Notes: generated by a model not told the origin, from the sequence alone. DNA of 64,000 bases from Conus ventricosus (GCA_018398815.1 CM031600.1:49242327-49306326), one strand, 5' to 3'; positions 1 through 11,856 are shown, counted from the first letter of the stretch. Made by a program: numbers and translations.

Positions 1-236
1 AAGGAGAAGAGGAAAAGGAGAGGAAAAGAGGATGCGAAGGAGAAGAGGATGGGGCGGAAAAGAGAAAAAAGAAAAAGAGAAAGGGAGCAAAAGTGGGGGA
101 GGTGAGAAGGAAAAAAGGGGGACTGAAAAGGAGGAGGGGAGGGGAAAAAAAGAAAAAAGGGAAAACGACGGGGGAAAAGGGGGAAGTGGAAAAAATAGGG
201 GGGGAAAGACATAGGGAAAAAAGTAGAAAACCAAAA
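1..236. repeat. Purine-rich low-complexity tract
   Basis: The sequence is almost only A and G with irregular GGA, GAAA and GGGG runs. The open frame across it is a by-product of the composition and codes for nothing recognisable. Confidence 0.8.
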
Positions 237-2040
237 AAAAAAACGAACAGTTGCAAGTAAAATTTTAATTAGATAATGTATCTCGACGAAAACCCTTTTT
301 AGTTAACCCCGATAAACCTTGGCAAACACCTGCGTGAATTCTAAAGACTAGGGCATCAGACTTTTCCGTGAATTGTAAAGGCAATGCATCGAAGTTTCAA
401 AAACCAAAACTTTTCAAACGTTTTCCCAAGACTCGCATTCTTTATAGTGATGTGCATTTCGCCCCAAATGTCTAAAAAAATCTTGCTACCCTTCACTGAA
501 ATCGCGCTAATTGAATCTTTTGAACAGAACAAATTAGAGGACCACTCTCTGAAAAAAAAACACAAACCAAAATAAATCTTTTTGTTTAAAAAACCGAAGC
601 GGTTTGGGGTTTCCGACGTGACAAATGAAAGAAAGGGATCTGGTTTAAAACCATTCATGAGAAGGGGGCCCTGAAAACAAATGGTCCCCCATTTGGGCCA
701 GGGAAACGAGGGTCATCGTGATATTGGATTTCTACCTTGAAAACCCGGGGTCCCCCGATGAAATTTTTTCTGATTGAGATGGGAAAAAATAAGTGGAGGG
801 GGAGGGGGTGGGCTCCGCATTGCAAGTTGTCGTTCCGACAGATAAATTTTTAAAAATTCATTGACCAAAAGTCAGTTACGCAAAAGACTTTAAAATTTCT
901 AACCACCCCTCATATAAAAAGAAAACAAATTTTTTTTCGGCAGTCGATATTTTGTGACGTAGGGGTTACCGCGACGAGATCGTTTTTTGCTGTTGTCCTT
1001 TTTTTTTCACCAACAAATTTTTTTTTTAATTTGAATATGCAAGGTTTGCCTTTTTGTATTTCCTTTTTGTTATGTAAGTATTGTGCAGAGTATAGTATAG
1101 TAGTGTTTTGGCGTACGTTCAAGCTGTGGCGTGGCGTAGTTTTTGCGGTATGAGTGTAACCTTTCGTGTTTAAGTATGGCGATTTCCCAAAAATTTAAAA
1201 AAAACTCTGTGAAAATTTGCATAAGTAGATTTGTAAAGGAATGAAAATGTACTTTTATGATTTTATTGTTTTCTATAGAAAAGGGACGTGAAGATCATTT
1301 TTAACTTTATCCATTGTACCTTTTGAAAAATTTTTTAAAATTTTGGCACAATGGGGAGAAAAATTCGTGTCAAAATTAATAATGTACATTGTCAACAAGG
1401 TTACAAAACACATTTCAAAAACCCCTCTCAATCCATCAAAACATAACATTTGAAAAATGCAAATTTTCGTGACAAATTTTCAGCTCACTTGGGTTTTTTC
1501 CGTCTCCAGGGCTGGATAAAATTTAAAAGTATTGAAAAAAATTACATTATGTATGATGGGCATTATTTTAATAATGTAGAATGAGACCCCTTTTTCGGGG
1601 TTTTCATAATTTTATCCATTAAGACATACATTTCCCATTTTTTACAGTCCCCCCCTTAAAAAAAAAAAGTTTAGGTTAGGTTTCATTTCTTTTTTCCTTT
1701 AAAATGAAATATTTTTCCCTGAGAAAACGATCTAACATATCGTCGGGTTTTTTTTCGTCAGTGCCAAATAATATAAATTTCCACATTAATTAAAAACTTT
1801 GGGAAAGAGGAATAATGAGTAAAAAAAAGTGACTGATTTTAAACGGGTTTTATCGGAAATGAGGGGGGCGACAGAGGCGTCTTCCCCGGGTTTTCCTTTT
1901 GTAGGCACCCGTTGAGTGGTGAGGGAGTGTGTTGATTTAAAAGGCCCGCTTAGAGCTTGGTCATGACCGAGGATAGGTGCAAAAATAAACCCAATAAATT
2001 AAAAATAAAATAATAAAAAATAATAGTAAAAAAAATAATA
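237..2040. other. AT-rich stretch with no recognisable gene
   Basis: This stretch is AT-rich with many A, T, C and G homopolymer runs. Short open frames, for example at 356-658 on the minus strand, match no family I know and have no supporting motifs. I see no transposon signature. The abundance of homopolymers resembles the region at 24.8-28.9 kb and may partly reflect sequence quality. Confidence 0.5.
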
Positions 2041-3062
2041 ATAAAAAATCCCACACTTGGAACACGAACTTCAACACTGGCCCGACATCTACCACCCCCC
2101 TCCCAAACCATTCCCACATTTCAACTAACCCAACACAACATTTAACCCCGTCAAGCCCGGGGACTTTGGCACTCACAGAGGCAACTGGAGCGCTAAAGGG
2201 GGTCAATTTTATTGCCAAATTGGACCCCCACCCCCTGGCATCAAAATCCCCAAGTAGCACACACAACCCCACCGGAAAACCGCCAGCAATTTTTTCCCCA
2301 AAACGGAAACACACACACACACACACACACACACCCCCACACACACACACACCCCACACACACAACACGCCGCCCAGCACGCCGCCACCACCCCCACCAC
2401 ACCACCCCCATATCCTTTACAATCTTTTGCAAATATGACTACAGCACTCCTTTTTGCTTCCCCACCCCTTTTCCATTTTCTAAAATTCAATAACTCTTTT
2501 CTGAGTTCTCCCCCCCCCCCCCCCCCGCCTTTTTTTTTTTTGTTTGTTTTCCCCCCCTTTAAAATTTTAAAATCCCCCTCTTTCTTCCCTCAATCACATG
2601 ACATCATCATCCAAAAAGCAGCACCTATCCCCCCCGCTACAAAACCCCCCACTATTAAACCCCACCCAAAATACACCACCTGCCATACCCCCCCTATTTT
2701 CCCCCCAAAAAAAAAACCGACAGCTATCCTTTTACCCTCATAAACCCTCTCCATTTTTTTTAAACCTTATTTACCAGAACCAGCCCCCCCGTCTTCTCCA
2801 CTTACTTTCTTTCAAAAGTTTTATAACATTCCCCACAGGTTTTCCCCCTTCCTCTTTCCGTATTAGGGGGGATGTGGTAAATTTAGCCCCCCCTCCTTTT
2901 TTTTCTTTTATTCTTCTTCTTTTTCTTTCCCTTTTTATTTAAAACCCCTTTTTCCCATTTATTTTTCAGTCCTTCAACCGTACATTATATTTTTAAAACA
3001 TCGGCCCTTTTCACAATTAGTACAGATCATCCCAAAATTTTCTTTACCTTTTCTAAAAACTG
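2041..3062. repeat. C/A- and pyrimidine-rich low-complexity region with an (AC)n microsatellite
   Basis: An interrupted AC microsatellite lies at about 2309-2366. Downstream follow poly-C runs (about 2509-2526) and long CCCC/TTTT stretches. Open frames across it on both strands are compositional, rich in Thr-His on one strand and Val-Cys on the other. Confidence 0.75.
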
Positions 3063-3099
3063 TTTGCTGAGTTTCCCCGCCGCCGGGCCCCGCGCCCCC

Positions 3100-3335
3100 G
3101 GGGTGTGTGTGTGGTGTGGTGTGTGTGGGTGTGTGTGTGTGTGTTGTGTGTGGGGTTTGTGGTGTGTTGTGGTGCGGGGGGGCCGCGTTTTACTTTTCAA
3201 AACCTTTTCATATTTCCTCCTGTGTGTGTGGTGTGTGTGTGTGTGTGTGTGGGGTGGTGTGTGTGTGTGTTGTGTGCGCGCACGGCGTGCGTCCGTGCGT
3301 CCGGCGGGGCGTCGTTATGTTCAGCGTGCGTGTGC
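3100..3335. repeat. Interrupted (GT)n microsatellite
   Basis: Two blocks of imperfect GT repeat (about 3104-3180 and 3222-3275) flank a short unique spacer, and a GC-richer CGTGCGTCC-type tail follows. Cys-Val-rich frames here are not genes. Confidence 0.85.
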
Positions 3336-4294
3336 GTGTGTTCTTTTTTTAAAATTTTTAGATAGCATTTAACCCTTCTTCGTGATCATTTCCATTTACA
3401 TCCCAACCAGTTTTAAATTTCTACCAACTTTTTTCACTTTTGACAATGAAAACATCCAACAGTACTGTTTGCTTTTCTAATAATACTGTTTGCGTGAGTT
3501 TTCCTTCCCTTTTCCTTGTGCATATTTGTATGTAGGTGTAGGTGTATGAGCCCCCACCCCCACCCCACCACCAATTCTCTTCTCTTTTTTTTCTGTTATA
3601 TTTATTTTTTGTCTGTTTTATTTTGCTTGCCTTTTGCTCCAATAGCAATAATAGCCCTTTACTCACTGATCACTTCCATTTCTTTCCAAGCATTATCATC
3701 AGCACCAACATCACTGCATATAACTACTGTCATTTTGATCACCACCCATTAGTTTTGTTTGCTTTTTATACATTTATCATTTCTATTCCTTGCTACAAAG
3801 CAAAACCTTACTGACTACTGGAGGGTCTTCACCATACAGCAGCCTCCGTCAGTACCTCCAGGATTCCTACCTAAGTGAACGAAGAAGACCATCATTGTGA
3901 GACTCAGAACAGGGCACTCCAGACAGTGACATCACATATCCACAATATTCCACACTGGCGAGTCTTCAATTTATCCATGCAGTACAGCCCCAGTGACAGC
4001 GGAACATTCCCAGCAACACCCAAAGTAGAAACCTAGCCTGCCAACACACCGATGAGTGCAAAACTATTTTGACCACTGGAGGGCTTTCACCATACAGCAG
4101 CCTTTGCCAGTACCTCCAGGATTCCTGCCTAAGTGAACGAAGAAGAAGACCTTCCTATAGTGCTGTTGATCTCATATGATCATCACCCATCAGTGATTGA
4201 TTAATGATGATTTATTTTTAATGAGTGTGTATATATGTGTGTGTGTGAGGATATGTGTGTATGAATATGTGTGTGAAAACTTTCCACAGTTAGT
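3336..4294. repeat. Non-coding stretch with an about 80-bp direct repeat
   Basis: Two similar segments, about 3815-3893 and 4071-4154, share the order ACTGGAGGG, TTCACCATACAGCAGCCT, AGTACCTCCAGGATTCCT and AAGTGAACGAAGAAGA. They differ by scattered substitutions. The GAAGAAGA ends look like SINE tails, so the pair may be two SINE-related fragments. No gene is visible. Confidence 0.55.
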
Positions 4295-4367
4295 CTCATT
4301 ATGATCATAACTCACCCAGAATACTGTTTACATGTGCTCCCCCCCCCCTTTTTGGGGGTTTGTTTGT

Positions 4368-4430
<63 letters not shown>

Positions 4431-4728
4431 CACATGATACCCTGTTTTTCATTGATAATTCCTATCTTTTCTCAACCAACATGAGCATATTAATGCCAGC
4501 ACATTATTTCACCTGTTACAATGAACATTCATCCCACAGCATTGTTTACTTTTTCCAGCATTGTTTACTTTTTCAACAATACTATTTGTATGAACTTCCC
4601 AGGGCCCAACCCCCCACACCCATACCCCCACCCCATAGTGGATGGAAAGATATGAGCTCTCCCTCTCTATGATCATAACTTACCCAGAATACTGTTTACA
4701 TGTGCTCCCCCCCCCTTTTTGGGGGGTT

Positions 4729-4777
<49 letters not shown>

Positions 4778-5020
4778 TGTGTGTGTGTGTGTGTGTGTAA
4801 CACATGATACCCTGTTTTTCATTGATAATTCCTATCTTTTCTCAACCAACATGAGCATATTAATGCCAGCACATTATTTCACCTGTTACAATGAACATCA
4901 TCCCACAGCATTGTTTACTTTTTCAACAACACTATTTGTATGAACTTCCCAGGGCCCAACCCCCACACCCATACCCCCACCCCATAGTGGATGGAAAGAT
5001 ATGAGCTCTCCCTCTTCTTC
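4295..5020. repeat. Tandem duplication (about 370 bp, two units) with internal (GT)n
   Basis: Unit 1 (about 4295-4672) and unit 2 (about 4673-5018) share the same order. This is a leading GATCATAACT, a poly-C run, TTTTTGGGG, a (GT)n tract (4367-4428 and 4735-4798), then AACACATGATACCCTG and a block ending GATATGAGCTCTCCCTC. The units differ mainly in microsatellite length, plus a short extra CAGCATTGTTTAC segment in unit 1. Confidence 0.85.
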
Positions 5021-5284
5021 GCCCCCCCCCCCCCCCTTAACCCCCCACATTACCCTCCTCCCCACCCACCCACCCACCCACCATCACCCACCCCCAATTA
5101 TACCTTATCATCCATTAATCATTTCCTTCCCCTTCCCTCCCTTATTAACATCACCCACACAGTAGAAAGAAACTCGTGGAGAGCGTGGCAGCAGACAGTC
5201 CTCAGAAGAGAAGCCCCCTTCAAGCAAGTGTTTCGGCCCTTATCTCCTGACACTCTAGGGGGTTGGGCCACACCAGGTTCATGA

Positions 5285-5425
5285 CTCTGGATGTCCCTCT
5301 GCTGCCCCCTTATATTTTCCGATCTTGGGACGAGCCATGGCTGGGATTCGAACCATGACCCTCTGGACATGCTCATTTTCCACTTAATGACTCGCACTCT
5401 AACCACTGAGCCACAGGGACACCTA
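5285..5425 (-). mobile_element. tRNA-derived SINE fragment
   Basis: Read on the minus strand, the segment starting near 5425 has a tRNA-like head. A box-A-like TGGCTCAGTGGTTAGAG and a box-B-like GGTCATGGTTCGAATCCC are spaced as in RNA polymerase III internal promoters. No tRNA-like acceptor fold or CCA-adjacent end was found, and SINE body sequence continues towards 5160. I call it a SINE and not a tRNA gene. Confidence 0.7.
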
Positions 5426-5464
5426 ATATTTATAGGAAATTTAAGCCTTATGAAGTTCACTTTT

Positions 5465-6232
5465 GTTCCTCCTTGACCAGATCCAGCTTGAACACCTCTC
5501 TGCCGCTTCTGCCATTGCTTTCAGGGCTCTGGTTTTTTCCCTCCCGCAATTGAGAGCTGTTTCATGAGGCTGTATGCAGACGTTCCTACAAACCCCCTAG
5601 CTCCAATTTCTGCAGTGAGGACTTTGACCTGATAGCCTTCTCTCCTCAGGCTGTTTGCCAGATCAGCATACTTTTCAGTCTTGTTAGATTTGAGCTACCT
5701 CCATTCTGTTCTATATGGCACCGTGAGCTCGATCATGATCAGCTGCTTGGTTGACTGAGAGTGGACTACTATGTCTGGTCTCATGCCACTCTTGCTGATG
5801 ATCTCTGGGTGACTCTTCCATTCTGGTAGGTCTGCAGTGCACTCCCAGTCATCTGCCCGTCCAGCAGACTCTGCCTGCATGTTCCGAGTGGCACTGTTGT
5901 TCTTGGCCATGATTTGCCGCCTCCTGCCGTGAAGAATGTTGCGGGTGCTTTTGGAGTCCTGATTTTCCCTTTTGTGGTGTGGGTACTAGCCCAGACTACT
6001 TGTACAATCTCTTTGAGCACTTGGTTGTGCCTCCATGTGTACCTTCCTTGAGCCAGGGCTACTTCACATGAGCTTAGGACATGCTCCACTGTTTGTTTTT
6101 CATGGCAGAGGGGGCATGCAGGATTGTCTGTTTTCCCCCACTTCACCAGGTTTGCATTTGAGGGCAGAAGGTCATATGCAGATCTGAGAATGAAGCTGAT
6201 CCTGACAGGGCCATGTGCCAAATGTCATTCCA
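5465..6232 (-). pseudogene. R2-like LINE, C-terminal zinc motif and restriction-like endonuclease (broken)
   Basis: The minus-strand frame from about 6221 encodes a region resembling the C terminus of non-LTR elements with a restriction-like endonuclease (R2/NeSL type). A Cys-Cys-His-Cys zinc motif (CPLCHEKQTVEHVLSSC) is followed by GRYTWRHNQVL. After a frameshift near 5930 a PD-(D/E)-like segment appears (RPDIVV, then LIMIELTVP). The similarity continues through an in-frame stop after TEW to about 5465 (KYADLANSLRREGYQV, IGARGF). The reverse transcriptase that should lie upstream is absent, so this is a 5'-truncated copy, as is usual for LINEs. Family assignment rests on remembered motif patterns. 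Confidence 0.75.
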
Positions 6233-6494
6233 AGTGAGACTTCTTTGGAGTGCATTCTTCCACGTTGTCCACCAAGCAAAATCATTTATTTATTTTATTC
6301 ACTTAATTATTTTCATTCCTTTTTTTTAATTACAATTTCTTTCATTTTATTCATCTATTTATTTATTATAATCACTACTACTATCATTATTATCATTACT
6401 ATCCTTTCTATATGTTTTTAATTGTATTGTCAATGTATTATATATATATAAAAAAAACTAATATTTATATATATATTTTTTATATACATATAAA
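6233..6494. other. AT-rich spacer
   Basis: T-rich and TA-rich sequence with (AT)n near 6438-6480. No gene seen. Confidence 0.6.
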
Positions 6495-6556
6495 AAAACT
6501 AATAAATTCCAAGGATAAGTACTGAGCACCATTCCAACAACTTACAGAGCAGCTTA
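6495..6556 (-). repeat. Dispersed repeat shared with 17220-17290
   Basis: The segment from AAACTAATAAATTC to ACAGAGCAGCTT is the reverse complement of 17220-17290 with few changes. In both places it abuts an AT dinucleotide tract and lies near PLE-like sequence, so it is probably a terminal piece of one Penelope-like family. Confidence 0.7.
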
Positions 6557-6799
6557 GCACTATTATCAATCCACCTTAACCACAACCGTCACAAATATAT
6601 CATACCACTCCACTCAACCAGCTACACAATCTACAAACCCCATCGTCCCCCCCCCCCCCCCTTCCCTACCCCCCCCCTCCCCCTTCTTTTCCTCTCCCAT
6701 AATCTCTGTTGTTTCCGTCGAGCGGCCATTTTTTCTGAACACATGGACAGACAAGTCACTCTTCGTTCTTTGTTTGTACTTCCTAAATGTTAAATGTGA

Positions 6800-6875
6800 T
6801 GTGTTTTTTTGTCCGAAGAAGACCCAAGAGGTCGAAATGCATTGTGTCTTGTCTTGTGCTTTGTTAGTCAATGTC
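6800..6875 (+). other. PLE-type terminal motif with hammerhead-like core
   Basis: The segment GAAGAAGACCCAAGAGGTCGAAAT has the layout of a hammerhead stem II (AGACC paired with GGTC-type bases) followed by the conserved GAAA. The 5' CUGAUGA is degenerate. The same layout recurs at 13765-13800, 14250-14275, 16762-16790, 39240-39275 and 59120-59155. Known PLEs carry such ribozymes at their ends. Confidence 0.45.
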
Positions 6876-6894
6876 CTTGGCGGTAACTAAAATT

Positions 6895-8720
6895 TTTTTT
6901 TCAATGTATGTTTTGAGGGACATGATTTTATGGAGGAAAGCAAATTATTCCATGCGGTCCCTCCAGAATACAGAAAACTTGATTTATAAAGATTACATCG
7001 AGGTCTGGGAAAAGATAGTTTTATGTGTATGTCTGTAACTATTGAAGACAAAGCTTTCAAAGATCATCTTTGGGATGATCCACTCATTACATTGTATATG
7101 CACAAGCATTTGTTGGAGTACAGTCTGTCTTTAAATGGGAAGAATATTTAAAGTTTTGTAATCACTCTTTGTCAAGGTATTGGGTTTCAGCTGAATTGAT
7201 TTAATGCCCTTTATGCAGACGACTTACTAGTTTCAGATTAGTTTCACTGGCATTATCCCATAACGTGGATGCATAATTGATAAGAGAAAGAATGTGCGCA
7301 TGAAAGAATATCTTTCTGGAATGAAGATTTAGAAAATTTTTATCTTTGAAAGTTGATATATTCTCTTAGAAATACATTTTCCAAGATCCGCAATGTGGTA
7401 AGACCAAGATAAATCGTTGTCAATGATAACACCTAAAACTTTATGCGATGTAACCTCTTCAATCTTTTGTCCTTGAGCATGTCATGGCGCAAATGAGGAT
7501 AAACCCTTTTCTGTCGTTTTTTGGGGTGTTTTTTGACATGCATGCATTTGATTTTACAAGCATAAAGGGACATATGATTCATTTCTGTCCATGTAATTAG
7601 CTTGTTAATATCTGAGATTGTAATGAGGTATCATCAGCAAACATTTCACAACAACATTCTATACACAATGGTAAGTCATTTATATAAATAGAAAAGAGTA
7701 GGGGCCCCAAAACTGACTCCTGAGGGACACCAAATTTTAAAGGGAGTAACTTTGACCTTTTGGAGTTTATTTCAACAAGCTGTTGATGATCAGTGAGAAA
7801 CGAGGTAAAGATGTTTAAGGCTGTATTCGATACTTTGTAACACATAAGCTTTTTTTTTTTATTAGAAGGAGTGGTTTATAACGCCAACCGCTTTTGCAAA
7901 ATCGAAAAAAAGAATTCCAGTAAGGTCATTATTGTTAACATTCGTAAGAAATCTATCGATAAGTTGTACAAGAGCAGTGTGACAAGAGTGATTTTCACGA
8001 AGACCTGGTTGATTTTCACGAATCAGATCGTAATATCTAAGAGAGAAATATGGTTCTTAGAACATGCTTTTCGAATGGCTTAGACAACAGGATAATATTC
8101 AATAGGTCTATAGCTTGAGAGATTGGTGGGATCACCTTTTATGTAAAGGTATAAGTGTCGCTTGCGCTTAAGGGAAAGTGGCTTTTATCAATACACAAAT
8201 TGTAAACGTAAGTGAGTGTATCAGCAATATTCAATGAAGCGATTTTTAGTATCTTGCCATCAATTCCATCTAAGTCTCTTGTCCCTGACTGTTTTAAGTG
8301 TATTAGAAAATTCAAATACATCAAGTGATGATAATGGTGGTATGTCAAAATACGAAGAAATGTTTTACATCGACAGTATTTTTCTAACATACATAGATCA
8401 TTGTGCTTTGTTTGATCATTTACAATTACATCCTTATTTATATTTGCAAAATTAAAGTTGAAATCTTCTGGTGATATTTCTTTTATTGGATTTTGCATTC
8501 TTAGTTATGTTAGTCAAGAGATGATAGCTTTCCAAATTAAGTTTGAATTTTGAGAAGAGGAAACTAAATTTTGAACACATTGTTTCTTTGTTTTCTCTTC
8601 TTTGAATTTACCTTATCCTTTGTTTTCTTAACGACTCTTTATCCTCTGACTTGAGCTTATGATCTCTTTTGTATCTTTTTTGTCTATCTCCTTTGTTAAC
8701 CATGGGGTTTGATGAGGTGT
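6895..8720 (-). mobile_element. Jockey/CR1-like LINE, partial and degraded
   Basis: Minus-strand pieces appear in the correct order for a non-LTR reverse transcriptase. At 8139-8498 is the RT entry region (TRDLDGIDGKILKIAS, then a LTYVYNLC block). At 7597-7845 are RT motifs with [20 protein letters not shown] and the catalytic FADDT. Near 6960-7150 is a C-terminal PRPR...SF.YSG tail. The usual Gly in PQGS is Glu here. The endonuclease end is missing and frames are shifted between blocks, so the copy is dead. Confidence 0.8.
7597..7845 (-). pseudogene. Reverse transcriptase palm fragment
   Basis: This is the longest intact frame of the surrounding LINE. It covers RT motifs from the loop before strand 4 through the catalytic FADD. 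An upstream start is not meaningful because it is an internal fragment of a longer polyprotein. It stops just after the catalytic box through accumulated damage. Confidence 0.8.
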
Positions 8721-8769
8721 TTCACTCTTTTCTTACAAAGGGTGCATGTTTATTATATACTGAATTGAA

Positions 8770-9030
8770 TGTATGTGTGCGGCGCGCGCGCGCGCGCACG
8801 TGTGGTGTGGTGTGTGTGTGTGTTTTGTGTGTGGTGTTGTGTGTGTGTGTGGTGTGTGTGTGCGCGCGGGAGTTTTGCACTGTATTCTCTTTTCCACCTT
8901 TTTTTCTTAACTGCATTAAACAGCATTTGTCTGAACTCTCTCTCTCTCTCCTCCTCTCTTCATCTCTCTCTCCTCTCTCTCTTCCCCTCTCACACACCAC
9001 TCACTCACTCACTCACTCACACAGACGTAC
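8770..9030. repeat. Compound microsatellite (CG/GT, CT, CACT)
   Basis: Alternating CG and GT repeats at 8778-8870 are followed by CT-rich sequence (8936-8990) and (CACT)n at about 8998-9020. Confidence 0.85.
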
Positions 9031-9045
9031 ATAAACAATGGGGGC

Positions 9046-9111
9046 GCACACACACACACACACCCACGCGCGCGCAAGCACAAACACACAACGCGTGCGC
9101 GTAAGCACGCA

Positions 9112-9173
<62 letters not shown>

Positions 9174-9282
9174 CGCACGCACGCACGCGCGCACACACAC
9201 AAAACACACGCACGCACAGACACACACACACACCTCACACGCACGCACGCACACCTCACGCACACGCGCGCGCGCGCACACA

Positions 9283-9360
<78 letters not shown>

Positions 9361-9374
9361 CACACACACACACT
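9046..9374. repeat. Long compound (AC)n microsatellite
   Basis: About 330 bp of CA/GT-type repeat with CG and GCAC interruptions. Frames over it give only Thr-His or Val-Cys repeats. Confidence 0.95.
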
Positions 9375-9831
9375 TGCGCACACAGGCTTTGTTCCCAATT
9401 TCGCCATTACCATATAAGTTCTCAGTCCTAAGATGCAAGGCTGCAATAAGAATAGTTTTTGTCTTGCATGTCTGAGAACAGATTTTCATGTGGATGGAAT
9501 ATACTGATGCAGTGTACATTACAATAGTATTAATAGTTTTGACCGTCATATCTTTGTCAAGGTCAAAACGTTTCATCATCGTTGTTGTTGTTGTTGTTGT
9601 TGTTGTTTTTTAAAAAGAGCTCTTTTATTTCATTTCAAACAGTTACAAAGATCCATAAAACGAAAACAACAAAAAATATCCCCTCCACGACCCCCCCCCC
9701 CCCCTCCCCCCAAAAAAAAAATCTCCATGTCATTTCGTCCTGTCCTGTCCTGTCGTTTGCTCGACTTTTCACTCCAAAATCCTAGTGCCGTAACAATGGC
9801 GTAGAAATACAAGGAGTCCACAAGTCATGCA
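9375..9831. other. Non-coding spacer with (GTT)n
   Basis: A (GTT)n tract lies at about 9581-9606 and poly-C/poly-A runs at 9690-9721. No gene recognised. Confidence 0.6.
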
Positions 9832-9841
9832 TCATTCTGCT
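9832..9841. repeat. Target-site duplication, left copy
   Basis: TCATTCTGCT, identical to 10687-10696. Confidence 0.85.
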
Positions 9842-10686
9842 GCTTTTTTTTTTCTTTTTTTTTGTTGCTGTCAAATCTTCTGTGCCACCTCAGTGGCATT
9901 GCACCCACGCCGCGTCATTCCAACGTGGTGTCCATAGCAACAGTCTGGTCAGTCTCGCCGCAGCCCCGGCACCGGCAATCCACAGGAGTAGTCAATATCA
10001 AGTCGTCAAGAGCCAACCCACAGGAGGAGACACTGCACTGCTGCATAGTCACTTCGATGGTGTTCAGTGGCGCCTGTTCTGATCCAATATACGCAGGACA
10101 GCACCTACTAAGCCCCCTACTAACGACAATAATTGCTGAGTCGCGGAGCCGGCGTGAGTGAGCTCTCCCTCCGGAGGGCGTCACCACGTCCGTCCAACGA
10201 CAGCCCCCATGGACTCGCCGATACCCAGTGACCCCGACAAAATCAAACCAAGGCCACAGACGTAGAGAGGACATCAAAAACTGAGGTCACAATGAGAGCA
10301 AGGCATGAAGGGCCACTGAATTTTTATGTTGATCGATGAGGATGATGAAGAATGATGCTACGGATTTCCATTTCGGTCTAAGACTGCATGACAGGGTTGC
10401 ACTCACGCTTCCTTTCATAATATATCCCGGCGTCAATCAGGCCAGAGAGATACAGACACCTGCAGTGTTGGTCAGGAAATTTGAGCAACACTCTCAGAGA
10501 CGCATCTATTAAGTGGATGAAACTCGACTGTGTGTCCCAGTCTTCTCAAATGAGCCTGTAGCAAAACTCAACTCTGGGTAGGAGCCGGTCGAGGAAGAAA
10601 AATTTCACATGGTTCTGATGGGAATCGACCCAACGACCTCCCAGCCGGGAGTCCGCGATGCTAACCACTTCGCCACGGCGGCTGGT
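9842..10686 (-). mobile_element. 845-bp tRNA-headed retroposon (long SINE)
   Basis: On the minus strand the element begins at 10686 with a tRNA-like head. Box A resembles TGGCGAAGTGGTTAGCAT, and box B is GGTCGTTGGGTCGATTCCC. It runs about 840 bp and ends in an A-rich tail (the T-rich stretch at 9842-9862). Perfect 10-bp duplications flank it. This layout is diagnostic of retroposition by a LINE machinery in trans. The length is large for a SINE. The body contains no protein motif I recognise, and the frame at 9915-10277 has no known domain. It may be a SINE with an unusually long unrelated body or a composite of two elements. Confidence 0.85.
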
Positions 10687-10696
10687 TCATTCTGCT
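10687..10696. repeat. Target-site duplication, right copy
   Basis: TCATTCTGCT, directly abutting the tRNA-like head of the retroposon. Confidence 0.85.
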
Positions 10697-11766
10697 TTTT
10701 CATGCTGACATATGACATTGAACTAATTTACTGACCCCAAATTCCAGGATAAAATCATCTTTTCATATTCAACTGTTGTTTCACAGAGCCAGGGCTATTT
10801 CCATCTGTTCAAACTTATGTTCCTACAAATTGACTTTTGCTGTGACCTCGAACACCGACCTGTATATGGCTCCACGAGATCGTACTGCTTTCACCAGCAT
10901 ATGCCCCTTCATCACATTTAACTGAACAAAACTACACGAACGAACAAAAAATGCACGAGAAGTGCCCACAGGTTAACGGTTCTTCAATAACCTTGACAGA
11001 AGGCCGTACGTCATCCCACGTTGAAGACGATGTGTCGGTGCATGTCCGGGCCGATTTAGATGCCGTGTCGGAATTGTTAATGTGTTTTAGGTAAAGAGTG
11101 CACTAATGGTGTTGAGTGTAAACTCCACTAATGATTCACAATAATACCCTTGAGCTCTGGTAATGGGGAAAAACATTTTCAACGTGCATTTTCGGTTTCA
11201 TTCGAAATCGTCTTTGGTTGATAGGCTTATCAATGAAGGTTTCTGATGCTACAACCAGAGCCCTTAGCGGATTCCAAACTCTCGCTGACATCGTAAAGGT
11301 CACATCGAACATCAGTTACGGGTTTTAAACTTGACTTGTCCATGTGACCTTTAGTAAGGCACTGAATTAACTAATTCTTTGTGTTTTGCTTACGTCTTAT
11401 GAACAGGAAACGGGCATGACACATGGCTTCACCAGTTTATTCCTGCGTGCTGCGGCACGTTTGGACCGATGCTTGATGAGAATTTTTATCATCATGCTGG
11501 GCACGGTACAGGAAACCATACGGGTGTTTCCTGCTTTATCACTAGAGTGGACGTTAAATCACAAGCTAATCACCCGCATCTTCATGATCACCAGCAGCAG
11601 CACCATTACCACTAATACCGTACCATAATAACGATACAATCATGCGGTGACAATAAAGGCAGGTCTTGTTGATATGAGAGATTTATATCTTGTTTTTGAT
11701 AACACGCAATGAGGGCGTACTTGACACACAAACAGACCCCGCAATTTGACAATTGAGACAGACGAA
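10697..11766. other. Unique non-coding stretch
   Basis: Mixed-composition sequence without microsatellites. I recognise no domain in the open frames, including 11386-11628 on the plus strand. No transposon ends seen. Confidence 0.5.
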
Positions 11767-11804
11767 AGAGAGAGAGAGAGAGAGAGAGAAGAGAGAGAGA
11801 GTTG

Positions 11805-11855
<51 letters not shown>

Positions 11856-11856
11856 C
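11767..11856. repeat. (GA)n microsatellite
   Basis: Near-perfect AG dinucleotide repeat with two small interruptions. Confidence 0.95.

Noticed and set aside
9009..9475. Long Cys-Val and Thr-His open frames resembling small cysteine-rich proteins
   Set aside because: They are translations of (AC)n/(GT)n microsatellites in all frames. The same appears at 2166-2493, 3064-3372, 12201-12516, 20518-20829 and 61206-61674.
9915..10277. 120-codon minus-strand frame as a host gene
   Set aside because: It lies inside the 845-bp retroposon defined by target-site duplications and shows no known motif.
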